From: Paenibacillus eucommiae
GTDB lineage: Bacteria > Bacillota > Bacilli > Paenibacillales > NBRC-103111
DNA length: 64,000 bases
Reading direction: 5' to 3'
Assembly: GCF_017874215.1 (NCBI RefSeq)
Contig: NZ_JAGGLB010000005.1
Location: forward strand, 294,359-358,358
How positions within the stretch are numbered: the first letter of the stretch is position 1; each line of letters starts with the position of its first letter. A program made the translations under genes and the position numbers. This document shows positions 44,032 to 52,950 of the stretch, piece by piece. Under the pieces are notes generated by a model. That model was not told where the DNA came from. It did not search any database and saw only the letters and a program-made list of their open reading frames with translations.

Positions 44032-44919
44032 ATGAAACCATTAGAAGGTAAGGTGGCGTTAGTAGCTGGAGCGACTCGTGGAGCGGGACGGGGAATTGCG
44101 GTCATGCTGGGGGAAGCAGGAGCAACCGTATATTGCACAGGCCGCAGCGTGCGTGGCAATCCTTCGAGCATGAACCGGTCAGAGACGATTGATGAGACAG
44201 CCGAGATGGTGACAGCGCGTGGCGGCAAGGGGATCTCCATCAGGGTAGATCATAGTGTGGAGGAAGAAGTGAAGGCTTTATTCGAGCGTGTGAAGGAAGA
44301 GCAGAACGGGCAACTGGATATTCTCGTCAATGATATATGGGGCGGGGAGTCTCTGACGGAATTCGATAAGCCATTCTGGGAGCATTCACTGGCGAACGGA
44401 TTGCTGATGCAGGAACGGGCAGTTCATACACATATGATTACTAGTTACTACGGAGCACCGTTGATGGTAGCCCGCAATGAGGGGTTGATCATTGAAATTA
44501 CCGACGGCTTTGATTATCGCTACCGCGGTTCCCTCTATTATAGTCTTGCCAAAATATCGGTTATTCATCTCGCGGCCGCGATGGCTGCAGATCTTAAACC
44601 GCATCGGGTTACAGCGCTGGCTGTGTCCCCCGGGTTCCTGCGCTCTGAGGAGATGCTTGATCATTTTAAGGTGACGGAGGCGAATTGGCGGGATGCGGTT
44701 CAAACTGAGCCTCATTATATCGAATCGGAAACGCCATATTTTATAGGGCGGGGTATAGCAGCGTTAGCTGCAGATACGAAGGTGGCGGAGAAATCGGGAA
44801 AAACCTTAACAAGCTGGGGATTATCCGACGATTACGGCATTCAGGATGTGGACGGAAGAAAACCACACTGGGGAAATTATGCGGCTCAACATGGTTTCTA
44901 TGAGGACAAAGAGGAGTGA
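44032..44919 (+). CDS. Short-chain dehydrogenase/reductase
   Basis: The 295-residue SDR has the cofactor motif GATRGAGRG at 13-21, and catalytic Y170 and K174 in YYSLAK. The usual NAG motif is replaced by VNDIWGG, and the active-site Ser position reads as Thr/Asp (ITDGFDY), as in the human DHRS1-like SDR group. TAGGAG precedes the ATG. The substrate is unknown. Its divergent WYL neighbour suggests it is induced by a small molecule. Confidence 0.9.
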   Translation: MKPLEGKVALVAGATRGAGRGIAVMLGEAGATVYCTGRSVRGNPSSMNRSETIDETAEMVTARGGKGISIRVDHSVEEEVKALFERVKEEQNGQLDILVNDIWGGESLTEFDKPFWEHSLANGLLMQERAVHTHMITSYYGAPLMVARNEGLIIEITDGFDYRYRGSLYYSLAKISVIHLAAAMAADLKPHRVTALAVSPGFLRSEEMLDHFKVTEANWRDAVQTEPHYIESETPYFIGRGIAALAADTKVAEKSGKTLTSWGLSDDYGIQDVDGRKPHWGNYAAQHGFYEDKEE

Positions 44920-44945
44920 CGGGGCGTTAATTAATCCCCGTTTTC
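44919..44945 (+). terminator. Terminator overlapping the SDR stop codon
   Basis: ACGGGG (44919-44924) pairs with CCCCGT (44936-44941), followed by TTTTC. The T-run is short. Confidence 0.65.
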
Positions 44946-45061
44946 TGCTAAAAAGCTTATAGCGTTCAACTGCCCTATCGTGTACAATTTATAGTGGATA
45001 AGAGCTATTCCAATAGCTGGAAGAAACGAAAAATTGCTAGCATCAGAGGAGGGTGGCCTGA

Positions 45062-46597
45062 ATGATGTTTGATATTTTGATTAAAAGCGGATTTGTGATA
45101 GATGGAACAGGAGCACCTGGCAGCGTCCAGGATGTGGGTATCATTGGGGACCGGATTGAAGCGATTGGCGACCTGGCGGGAGCGGAAGCCAAGCAAACGA
45201 TTTTTGCTGCGGGAAAAGTGGTTTGTCCCGGATTCATTGATGTGCACGTCCATTCCGAGCTGACCATGCTTGGGGGCATAGACCGGTTCGCGCCGCTGCA
45301 AATGGGAGTGACCACACAGCTCGCCAGTCCGGACGGATTCTCTTGGGCTCCAATGACCGAAGCGAAATTAAAGGAGCAAGCGGCATATCTTCATGTTTTT
45401 TATGAGGATGAGGGGATTGAGACGGACGGAGATATGTCTATTGAGAAGCTGCTTTCCCGATACCGCGGCCAGCTGCCGTCGAACTTGGCACTTCAGGTTC
45501 CGCATGGCTCGATCCGCGTTGAGGTGATGGGCTGGGAGAACAGAGAAGCAAGTGAGGACGAGCTCGGTCGTATGGAGCTTATGGTCAGGGAATGGATGGA
45601 AGCGGGCGCGCTTGCCTTCTGTACCGGACTGGAATACGAGCCGATGCGGCGGGCAAATCTGCATGAGCTTGTACGTCTGTCCAAGGTAACAGCTGAGTAT
45701 GGCGGTATCTATGTAGCCCATCAGCGGGGTTATGCGGAGAAAGTGGAAATAGGTTGCAGTGAGACGTTTGCGATTGCCGAGCAAGCGAATATTCCAGTAC
45801 ATATTTCCCATTTCACAGTCGATGATGCTGCCGCGGCACAGATCGATTCGGCGCTTACCCGCGACATTCGGGTCACCTTCGATATGTATCCATACCCTGC
45901 AGGCTGCACCCACCTGCTTATGGGCTTGCCAGAGGTTTTGCAGTTGGGCTCACCGCAGCATGTCATGGAGCAAATTCGCAAGAAGAGCGTTCGCGAGGCA
46001 TACGCGGATCAACTGCAGAAGGCTTTTCCTGCTGACCGTGTCCGCTTTGCTGCTGTAGGCTCTGCAGAGCCTACGGGCTGGGAGGGCAAGAGCCTGGCAC
46101 AAGTTGCAGAAGAAATGAATCTGGACTTGCCTAATGCGATTTGTGAAATATTGCTGCAAACCAACATGCAAGCGCTTATGATTTACCACTGGCCGGAAGA
46201 GCGTTATAAATTTGTGGAACAAACATTTAAGCATCCGCTTCACATGATCAGTACGGATGGCATTTACGTCGGCCGCCGCCCGCATCCACGCGGGTATGGC
46301 ACCTATCCCAAGGTGCTTGGAGAGTTTGTACGCGATAATAAGTGGCTCAGCCTGGAGCAGGCGATTTACAAGATGAGCGGCTTCCCGGCAGCAGCGTTTC
46401 ATATTAAGGACCGCGGTGTACTGGCTAAAGAAAAGTTTGCTGACATCGTCATTTTTGACCCTGCTGTGGTAGATAGCCCTTCTACTTTTGTGAATCCCCG
46501 GCAGGAGCCTGTCGGCATTGACTGTGTGCTGGTTAACGGCCATATTGTGATCCGTGAGGGAGCCGTGCAGCCAGGTCTTCATGGGAGAGTTATATAA
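45062..46597 (+). CDS. D-aminoacylase-like amidohydrolase (N-acyl-D-amino-acid deacylase family)
   Basis: The 511-residue protein opens like a dihydroorotase/urease-superfamily enzyme: DILIKSGFVIDGTGAPG, then metal-binding PGFIDVHVHSE near 60-70, GVTTQLASPDGFSWAP, and a later VHISHF motif. The C-terminus FADIVIFDPAVV/VLVNGHIVI closes the barrel's beta-domain. Such enzymes release D-amino acids from N-acyl forms or open cyclic imides. GGAGGG precedes two ATG codons (45062, 45065). A candidate -10 TACAAT is at 44983. It appears monocistronic. Confidence 0.9.
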   Translation: MMFDILIKSGFVIDGTGAPGSVQDVGIIGDRIEAIGDLAGAEAKQTIFAAGKVVCPGFIDVHVHSELTMLGGIDRFAPLQMGVTTQLASPDGFSWAPMTEAKLKEQAAYLHVFYEDEGIETDGDMSIEKLLSRYRGQLPSNLALQVPHGSIRVEVMGWENREASEDELGRMELMVREWMEAGALAFCTGLEYEPMRRANLHELVRLSKVTAEYGGIYVAHQRGYAEKVEIGCSETFAIAEQANIPVHISHFTVDDAAAAQIDSALTRDIRVTFDMYPYPAGCTHLLMGLPEVLQLGSPQHVMEQIRKKSVREAYADQLQKAFPADRVRFAAVGSAEPTGWEGKSLAQVAEEMNLDLPNAICEILLQTNMQALMIYHWPEERYKFVEQTFKHPLHMISTDGIYVGRRPHPRGYGTYPKVLGEFVRDNKWLSLEQAIYKMSGFPAAAFHIKDRGVLAKEKFADIVIFDPAVVDSPSTFVNPRQEPVGIDCVLVNGHIVIREGAVQPGLHGRVI

Positions 46598-46675
46598 AAA
46601 AGCAGGCCTGATAAAAAAGGAAAGCATCTTCTCCTCTTTTTTTGTTATCTTTCTTCACTATACAGCAAATTAATT

Positions 46676-46709
46676 AGACCTAAAAGCCAACATGGTTTTT
46701 AGGTCTTTT
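46676..46709 (+). terminator. Intrinsic terminator after the amidohydrolase gene
   Basis: AGACCTAAAA (46676-46685) pairs with TTTTAGGTCT (46697-46706) and ends in a T-run. Confidence 0.88.
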
Positions 46710-46743
46710 GTTCTGAACTTACTGGAAAGTATAAGTTTACTTT

Positions 46744-46799
46744 CAGAAAGGAAGCACAGTTTTTCCCTATCGTCGCTATCCCTTCTTTACTCAGGAAAG
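46744..46799 (+). repeat. Composite repeat family, left module (copy 7)
   Basis: CAGAAAGGAAGCACAG, then CCCTATCGTCGCTATCCC and ACTCAGGAAAG. It is preceded by GAACTTACTGGAAAGTATAA (46713). Confidence 0.85.
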
Positions 46800-46813
46800 C
46801 AACCTCTGCTGAC

Positions 46814-46887
46814 TTAACGATGTTTTTGATCGTTAAAAGGAGTGTTTCCAGGTCAATCGGCACGTTAATGATGATTTTCATCGTTAA
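46814..46887 (+). repeat. Half palindrome array E (two of four)
   Basis: Palindromes lie at 46814-46836 and 46865-46887, centres 51 bp apart. The spacer that leads to palindrome 3 elsewhere is present to about 46922, then the sequence jumps to the right-module approach, so palindromes 3 and 4 have been lost cleanly. Confidence 0.9.
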
Positions 46888-47017
46888 AAGAGGAGGGATG
46901 GCCTCTTTGGGTGGTAAAAGGGGATGCAGAACCTCTTGGTTGTGCCCGCTGGCGGGGCCGATCTTCAGTCCCAGCGGCTTGGTCCGCGGGGAAATCTCCT
47001 TCCATCCAGAGAAAAAC

Positions 47018-47248
47018 CCTTGCTGGCTGTCCGTTTGAGCATGGTGTTCGTGCGATTGTAGCTAAAGAGAGGGAATGGCTGTGGGCGGAAGAGCGTTAGC
47101 GTCCGCCTTTAAAGATTTGTTCCTACATCTTCATCGATACCATTCAAGGGAACAAATCTTTAACAGCGGCTGGAGCCCACAGCCATTCCCTCTGCAACGC
47201 ACCCAAGTCACGAATACGCACCTCAAAGGGCGCCGCAAGGTGTTTTTC
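47018..47248 (+). repeat. Right hairpin module (copy 7), perfect outer stem
   Basis: The outer stem is 17 of 17: GAGGGAATGGCTGTGGG (47069-47085) with CCCACAGCCATTCCCTC (47176-47192). The inner stem is 47111-47123 with 47149-47161. It ends GGCGCCGCAAGGTGTTTTTC. Confidence 0.94.
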
Positions 47249-47331
47249 CTTTAACAGCGGCTGGAGCCCACAGCCATTCCCTCTGCAACGCACCCAAGTC
47301 ACGAACACGCTCATCAAAGGACGCCATAAGA
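47158..47331 (+). repeat. 91 bp tandem duplication of the 3' end of the right module
   Basis: CTTTAACAGCGGCTGGAGCC starts at 47158 and again at 47249, and near-identity continues for over 80 bp. The second unit has no partner arm, so it cannot form the hairpin by itself. The remaining 47332-47457 holds only the chemoreceptor leader. Confidence 0.92.
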
Positions 47332-47457
47332 CTTAATATATTTGTTTGAAAATAGGTATTTATACCGATTTTTTTCGCTGATTAGAAGAGGACTTTGGCA
47401 GAATATGTCGAAATTTTAGAAGTCAGATTATGATCAGAATTGGAGTGTTCCGTACTT

Positions 47458-49458
47458 ATGCTCTCTCAGTCGATAAAATACAAAATCATTTGGCCTATGG
47501 TGGTTACCTTTATCCTGGTTACGGTCGGTATGGCGGCCATTATTTACGATACAGCAGCCCATAGCATCTATAATAAAGGCTACACAACGATGGAAATTGC
47601 CAAGCTGGGCATTGAGAACACGATGATTGCCAAACGAACAGCGGAAGAGGTTATGGAGAAGGAAATGTACGGGCAGGCTGTGCTCGTTTCCTATCTCGTT
47701 GAGCAGGGCATGAATTACGATATGATCAAAGAGATTGCCGCCAAAGCAGAAATTGATGAAATATGGGTTACGGATGGCAAAGGGAAAGTTGCGCTTACGA
47801 ATACAGCTCCCCACGTGGATTTTAATTTCAGTGCCGATCTGCAGGGACAAGCTTATGAATTTATGAGCTTGATCGACAAGGCGAAGGACCGGGTAGCGCA
47901 GCCAGCAACAGAACGGACGATCGATGGCAAAATATTTAAATATGTCGGAGTCGGCGGCTGGTCATCCTCGCGTATTGTGCAGGTTGGACGGGAAGGACAA
48001 CGCTTGTCGGAGTTAGAGCAGACCATTGGCTCGGAGTCATTGATTGCAGAGTTAAAAACAAATCTCAGCACGGATGTTCTTTTCTCAGGTGTAACGGACA
48101 AGGAAGGCAATCTACTGTATGCCAGCGATGCGTCGATACCTAATCTGAATGCCCAGATTCCAGATATCACTCAGTACCTGCAGCAGGAAAAAACAGCGAG
48201 GCTAACCTCTTCGTTCCAAGGGAAAAAAGTGAATTACTACATATCCACCTTATCCAATGGACAAGGCTTTGTCATGGCTCTTTCCACAGATGTATTGAAT
48301 CGGATCCGCACGATAAGTGTGGTTTCCACAGTATGTGGATTGCTGCTTGTCGGGCTCGTCTTATTTGCAGTAGTTAACCGCCAGTTTAAACGGCTTGCGG
48401 GCTTGCACCATGCCATGACTTCAATCAGTGAAGGCAATGGTGATTTGACGCACCGGCTTCCGGCGGGCTCGCAGGATGAAATTGGGCGGCTTTCCTCTGC
48501 GGCTAACCGTTTTATTGAGAAAATTCATTCTATCGTTATAGATGTGAAGCGAGCGACAGAATCCAGCAGCAAGGATGCCGGGGAGATCAAAGATACGACG
48601 GACCGCACACTTGAGCTGGCCAAAGAGATCAACACAACGGTTCATGAGATGACAATGCTTTCCATCAAGCAGTCGGAAGAGGTAGAGCAGGGGATGGAAG
48701 CGGTCCAGAAGCTGGCCTCTTATATTGATGAATCCAAGCAACATACACAGATGCTGTACGATTATAATCATGCCGGACAAGCGAAGCAGGAGCAGGGTCT
48801 TGCAGCAATGGAGTCGCTGGCCGATTCTATGAAGCAGAACGTGCAGGTTGTGCAGAACGTCATGGATAGCCTGAACAATCTGAAAACAGATATAGATGCT
48901 ATTAGTGAAATGGCTGAGGCGATAACCGGTATCTCGAGGCAGACCAGGCTGCTTGCTTTGAACGCTTCTATTGAAGCGGCCAGGGCGGGAGAGCATGGTA
49001 AAGGATTTTCGGTAGTCGCCGCCGAGGTAGGCAAGCTGTCTGAGCAGGCGAGTCAGGCTTCGGAGCGAATTCAGGATTTGGTCGAAAATGTACAGGATTC
49101 AGCAGAAAGCACATTAAGCTCAATGAACGACGCGGCAGCCATTATCCGGCATCAGGAGTCCTCGGTGGAGCTGACTTCTGAGGCTTCTATAACGATGAAA
49201 GAAACGCTAGCTTCAACCCGTGAGCTGATCGCTAGGATTACGGAGTCGATGGAAACTGTAGGCAGCAGCAAAAATCACATTCTGGCTTTTATGGAGTCGA
49301 CCTCAGCTATGTCTGAGCAAGCGGCTGCCAGTTCGCAGGAGGTTTTGGCTGGTGTTGAATCGCAGGTTGGCATGTTTGCGAATGTTCATTCGCTGGCACA
49401 AAGCTTAAACCAATTGATGGTGGAGCTTCAAACGGTTGTTGACCGCTTTAAAGTATAG
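47458..49458 (+). CDS. Methyl-accepting chemotaxis protein
   Basis: The transmembrane chemoreceptor has about 666 residues. TM1 lies near 10-32 and TM2 near 282-305. They flank a periplasm-facing sensor with [12 protein letters not shown], a single Cache-type segment. HAMP and the long coiled-coil signalling domain follow. The highly conserved hairpin tip is clear ([36 protein letters not shown]). It relays an outside signal to CheA/CheW. I prefer ATG 47458 (GGAG 12 bases upstream) over a TTG at 47440 that lacks any ribosome site. The ligand is unknown. Confidence 0.93.
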   Translation: MLSQSIKYKIIWPMVVTFILVTVGMAAIIYDTAAHSIYNKGYTTMEIAKLGIENTMIAKRTAEEVMEKEMYGQAVLVSYLVEQGMNYDMIKEIAAKAEIDEIWVTDGKGKVALTNTAPHVDFNFSADLQGQAYEFMSLIDKAKDRVAQPATERTIDGKIFKYVGVGGWSSSRIVQVGREGQRLSELEQTIGSESLIAELKTNLSTDVLFSGVTDKEGNLLYASDASIPNLNAQIPDITQYLQQEKTARLTSSFQGKKVNYYISTLSNGQGFVMALSTDVLNRIRTISVVSTVCGLLLVGLVLFAVVNRQFKRLAGLHHAMTSISEGNGDLTHRLPAGSQDEIGRLSSAANRFIEKIHSIVIDVKRATESSSKDAGEIKDTTDRTLELAKEINTTVHEMTMLSIKQSEEVEQGMEAVQKLASYIDESKQHTQMLYDYNHAGQAKQEQGLAAMESLADSMKQNVQVVQNVMDSLNNLKTDIDAISEMAEAITGISRQTRLLALNASIEAARAGEHGKGFSVVAAEVGKLSEQASQASERIQDLVENVQDSAESTLSSMNDAAAIIRHQESSVELTSEASITMKETLASTRELIARITESMETVGSSKNHILAFMESTSAMSEQAAASSQEVLAGVESQVGMFANVHSLAQSLNQLMVELQTVVDRFKV

Positions 49459-49617
49459 GGACCTTATTGGGAGGATACGGAAGGAAGTTTCCGAATACCC
49501 TGTGCTGAGCTGGCCTCATCCTTTCTTAGCCCCGCTGAGCATGGATGAGGCTTTCTTAGCCAATTGTTCATTAAAAATGATCTTTGTTATACTTAAAAAG
49601 TCCCATTCGGAAGCAAA

Positions 49618-49745
49618 ATGGATCGGAAAATGAATGGGGAGCGGATAGGAAACGGATAGAACGGATAGGTAGCGGATAGGTAATTGACAGGAATTGCACA
49701 GGAATTGGATAGATAATGGAACTGGAATTGGAACTGGAACAAAAA
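49618..49745. repeat. Degenerate GGATAG/GGAACTGGAATT tandem tract
   Basis: AGCGGATAGG and ACGGATAG units, then GGAATTG and GGAACT units, run over about 128 bp up to the small gene that follows. The remaining 49459-49617 shows no feature that I can support. Confidence 0.8.
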
Positions 49746-49780
49746 TAACTCGGAATCGAAGTAAGCAGGAGGTTATTAAC

Positions 49781-49957
49781 TTGACTTATGTAAAATTACT
49801 AGGACGCCGGAGTGAAATTCTCAAACGTAACATCGGAAATCTGATTAGTAAAGATAATCAGTACGGCTTGAGTGACCAGGAAAATATGTTTTTTAAAAAT
49901 ATGATTAAAGAGCTTCATCAAAATGAATATGAGCTTAATTCCAGTAGAAGAGATTAA
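49781..49957 (+). CDS. 58-residue protein of unknown function
   Basis: AGGAGG (49768-49773) is 7 bases from a TTG start. The frame extends upstream into the tandem tract without a ribosome site, so I reject longer forms. The protein is charged and helical (VKLLGRRSEILKRN; DQENMFFKNMIKELHQNEYE) with no membrane segment, and a perfect terminator follows within 40 bp. The ribosome site, compact frame and dedicated terminator support a real small gene. No homology is recognised. Confidence 0.65.
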   Translation: MTYVKLLGRRSEILKRNIGNLISKDNQYGLSDQENMFFKNMIKELHQNEYELNSSRRD

Positions 49958-49995
49958 TTATTGGGAATAATTGTATAATTTGTTTGAATGAGGGA

Positions 49996-50032
49996 CCGCT
50001 GCGTGCAGAATGAATCACGCAGCGGTTTTTTT
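49996..50032 (+). terminator. Intrinsic terminator after the 58-residue gene
   Basis: CCGCTGCGTG (49996-50005) pairs perfectly with CACGCAGCGG (50016-50025), followed by seven T. Confidence 0.95.
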
Positions 50033-50143
50033 GTGAACTTATTAGAAAGTATAAGTTTTTTGGGTGATGCCTGGAGTGAAAAATTCCCGAATACACAGTG
50101 TAGCTTTACAGTGGGAAAGTGGACGGTGTGACTCTTCATCCTG

Positions 50144-50453
50144 CGAGGGAGTCAGAAAGGAAGCTCAGATTATCCTATCGCCACTATCCCACTCCCTCAG
50201 GAAAGTAACTTCTACTGATAGTCCGTTATCCGTTTGATCGTAGTAGTAGCAGCCCACCCTCGCTGAAATGAGCGTGTACGGGTGTGGGAGGAAGAACGAT
50301 ATCGTCCGCCTTTAAAGATTTGTTCCTACCTCCTCATCCATTTCATTCAAGGGAACAAATCTTTAACAGCGGCTGGAGCCCACACCACTTACCTCCGCAA
50401 CGTTCCTACGTTACGAACATGCACCTCAAAGGACGCCGCAAAGGTGTTTTTCT
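50144..50453 (+). repeat. Composite repeat family, left plus right module (copy 8, no array)
   Basis: The left module is 50144-50208 (GAGGGAGTCAGAAAGGAAG; CGCCACTATCCC; CTCCCTCAGGAAAG). The right module begins near 50222. The outer stem core GGTGTGGG (50281-50288) pairs with CCCACACC (50379-50386), which is a C-G to G-C exchange relative to copy 7. The inner stem is 50314-50326 with 50352-50364. The end is GACGCCGCAAAGGTGTTTTT (50432-50451). The array is absent. Confidence 0.92.
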
Positions 50454-50535
50454 TATGATACGATAACCGTTGCTCTTGCTTAAAAAGAGAAATAGGCATA
50501 CAATTTGCTTTAATGATCTGACAGGAGGTTCATAT

Positions 50536-51261
50536 ATGAAAGTTGAAATTTGGTCCGATTTTTTATGTCCGTTCTGCTATATTGGCAAGCGGCGCTTTGA
50601 GGCAGCGTTAGAGCAATTTGCCCATCGGGATAAAGTTGAGGTTGTTTTTCGGAGCTTTGAGCTCGATCCGAATGCTGACCGGGATCTTAAGGAAGATGTG
50701 CACAGCATGCTGTCAGCCAAATACGGTATGAGCCGGGAGCAGGCCAAAGCTGCTAATGATGACTTAACCAAACAGGCAGCAGCCGTGGGCCTCACCTATC
50801 ATTTTGACACGATGATTCTAACGAACTCGTTTGATGCTCACCGCTTAACGCATTGGGCTGCAACGCATAGCAAGAGAAGTGAAATGACAGAACGTCTGCT
50901 TAAAGCCTATTTCACCGATTCCAAGCATATTGGCGACCATGAGACGCTGGCTGCACTGGCAGCAGAAGTAGGTCTTGATCAAGCGGAAGCCGCCGCGGTG
51001 CTGGCCAGCAGTCAATTTACGAATGAGGTACGTTCCGATGAGGAAGAGGGCAGCCGGCTTGGAATCCGCGGCGTTCCATTTTTCGTCATTAATCGCAAAT
51101 ATGGGATTTCTGGTGCTCAGCCAAGTCAAGTCTTTATGGAAACTATGCAGAAAGCCTGGGATGAAGACAACACTTTAACGATGGTAGATAACTCAGCCGG
51201 CAGTGAAGGGGCAGACGCCCCCAATTGTGAGGGCGGAGCTTGTGACGTCCCATCAAATTGA
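50536..51261 (+). CDS. DsbA-family oxidoreductase (FrnE/2-hydroxychromene-2-carboxylate isomerase-like)
   Basis: The start at 50536 follows AGGAGG, and the longer reading from 50470 has no ribosome site. The 241-residue thioredoxin-fold protein has the active site C11-P-F-C14 (DFLCPFCYIGKRRFE), the FrnE signature, and GVPFFVINRKYGISGAQP with the cis-proline loop. There is no signal peptide, so it works in the cytoplasm, probably in disulfide or thiol chemistry. A cysteine pair appears in the C-terminal tail (NCEGGACDVP). An intrinsic terminator follows. Confidence 0.93.
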   Translation: MKVEIWSDFLCPFCYIGKRRFEAALEQFAHRDKVEVVFRSFELDPNADRDLKEDVHSMLSAKYGMSREQAKAANDDLTKQAAAVGLTYHFDTMILTNSFDAHRLTHWAATHSKRSEMTERLLKAYFTDSKHIGDHETLAALAAEVGLDQAEAAAVLASSQFTNEVRSDEEEGSRLGIRGVPFFVINRKYGISGAQPSQVFMETMQKAWDEDNTLTMVDNSAGSEGADAPNCEGGACDVPSN

Positions 51262-51298
51262 TCCGAGTTCACCTTATTTTATGCACTAACATGTTCTT

Positions 51299-51335
51299 AA
51301 GAGAGCCGCTCTAATCCTGAGTCAGGCTCTTTTAT
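51299..51335 (+). terminator. Intrinsic terminator after the DsbA-family gene
   Basis: AGAGCC (51302-51307) pairs with GGCTCT (51325-51330), followed by TTTTATT. Confidence 0.8.
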
Positions 51336-51400
51336 TCTGGTCATTGACAACATTTTGGGGTTTGTTTAAGGTAGGATTACGGATAAGGAGGGGTGAGGCG

Positions 51401-52942
51401 TTGTATTCAGTTATGCTGGTAGATGATGAGCACGTGCTTAGAGAAGGGATGCGGAAGTTCGTTCCCTGGGAGCCGTATAAAGTGACCACCATTTTTGAAG
51501 CATCCTGTGTGTCCGAGGCGTTGGAGGTTCTCAGTCACAATGCGGTCGACTTGATATTTCTGGATATTAAAATGCCCGGTGAATCCGGCCTGGATTTGCT
51601 GAAGCATTTGTATGAGCACAAAAGTGAAGCTCACGTTGTGATGATAAGCGGGTATGATACTTTTGATTATGCGCAGATTTCAATCCGTTACCAGGCGATG
51701 GACTATTTGTTGAAGCCAATTAAAATTGAGGATATCAAGCGGATTTTAGACGGATTTTGTGAGAAAAAAGCGCTGCTTGCTCAAAACAAAGCGGATGAAA
51801 AGAAGCTGATGAATGAATTGTTCGCTGCTGATTTTTTTAAATGGATGAACGGGATGTACGATGAGGAGTGGTATCGCAAGCTGCTGTCCAAGTTTTCACA
51901 ATGCTATGAAGACATGTCGTTTCGTATTATGTATATTTCATCACCTCCAACTATCTCATCTAAAGGAGCAAGCATCAACGAACATAATAAAAGCATCCTC
52001 ACAGAGCAGCTCCTAACTTTACCCCATGCAGAGGCAGTTATAGCGCTTGAAGAGCGGAGCCTCAGCTATATGCTCATTTTTGTTTCCCAGAAGGAAGAGA
52101 ACACGAAGGAACAACTGCTGGAACTAGCAAGCTCGTTATTTGCTTTATTGCCTGTTGACAGTATTCTTTTTGGGGAGGCTTTCAAGAATGAGAGGATTGG
52201 TTCCTGCTTGTCCTTGGCCTCTTTGAACGGGTTGAAGCAGCAGATGTTTTACAGCTCTGAGCCTATTATTTTTGCTAATGAGGAAACTTCAACTGTTGTT
52301 AAAGAGTTTATCATGGAGGAAGGGCTTGCGAAGGAGTTTGCGAAGGAAATTGAGAAAGCATTCCACATGAATGACGGCGTCAAAATAAACCAAAATTTAT
52401 TAAAAATGTATCAATATGTTAAAAATAAACATGCATATGACATGCAAAGTGTTCGAAATGAATACATAGCATTCGTACAATCCCTCTATGCTGAGCTTGC
52501 GGAACTGCCGTGTGAAGTGGAGGAGATGATGGATGCTACAAGCTTGAAGCTGCTTCATGAGACTGTGGTGCGGCAATTAGGCGTACTATTTGAGCATGCG
52601 GAGCTAAAGATGAAGAGTACGGCCCATAAAATGATAAAGGATATAAAAAAATATGTCGACATGCATATCTCTGAACCGATTTCGCTTATTGAACTGGCGG
52701 AAATGTTTCGTGCGTCCAGCGAATATTTGTCGCATCTTTTCAAGAAGGAAGAAGGCATCAATTTTAGCCAATATTTAAAGCAGACCCGGATTAACAAAGC
52801 GAAAGAAATTATGAAACAAAATGTGCATTTGAAAATATACGAGGTCGCTTATCAGGTCGGATATAATGATGCGAAGCATTTCAGTAAGGTTTTCCGGGAA
52901 ATGACGAATCTGACTCCAGCTCAATATTGGGATAGGGTGTGA
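51401..52942 (+). CDS. Response regulator, YesN type (REC plus AraC helix-turn-helix)
   Basis: I choose TTG 51401 because AAGGAGGGG ends 8 bases upstream. The 513-residue protein has an N-terminal receiver (VMLVDDEHVLREGM; phospho-acceptor D55 in LIFLDIKMPGESG; DYLLKPI), a variable middle of about 270 residues, and a C-terminal AraC domain (EYLSHLFKKEEGINFSQYLK; YNDAKHFSKVFREMTNLTPA). The sensor kinase gene follows 8 bp later, and a CUT1 transporter follows that. This is the standard YesN/YesM/transporter arrangement for sugar uptake. Confidence 0.94.
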   Translation: MYSVMLVDDEHVLREGMRKFVPWEPYKVTTIFEASCVSEALEVLSHNAVDLIFLDIKMPGESGLDLLKHLYEHKSEAHVVMISGYDTFDYAQISIRYQAMDYLLKPIKIEDIKRILDGFCEKKALLAQNKADEKKLMNELFAADFFKWMNGMYDEEWYRKLLSKFSQCYEDMSFRIMYISSPPTISSKGASINEHNKSILTEQLLTLPHAEAVIALEERSLSYMLIFVSQKEENTKEQLLELASSLFALLPVDSILFGEAFKNERIGSCLSLASLNGLKQQMFYSSEPIIFANEETSTVVKEFIMEEGLAKEFAKEIEKAFHMNDGVKINQNLLKMYQYVKNKHAYDMQSVRNEYIAFVQSLYAELAELPCEVEEMMDATSLKLLHETVVRQLGVLFEHAELKMKSTAHKMIKDIKKYVDMHISEPISLIELAEMFRASSEYLSHLFKKEEGINFSQYLKQTRINKAKEIMKQNVHLKIYEVAYQVGYNDAKHFSKVFREMTNLTPAQYWDRV

Positions 52943-52950
52943 AGTGAACG

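Noticed and set aside
45950..46627. Minus-strand frame of 225 codons across the amidohydrolase gene
   Set aside because: It is antisense to conserved D-aminoacylase sequence and has no support of its own.
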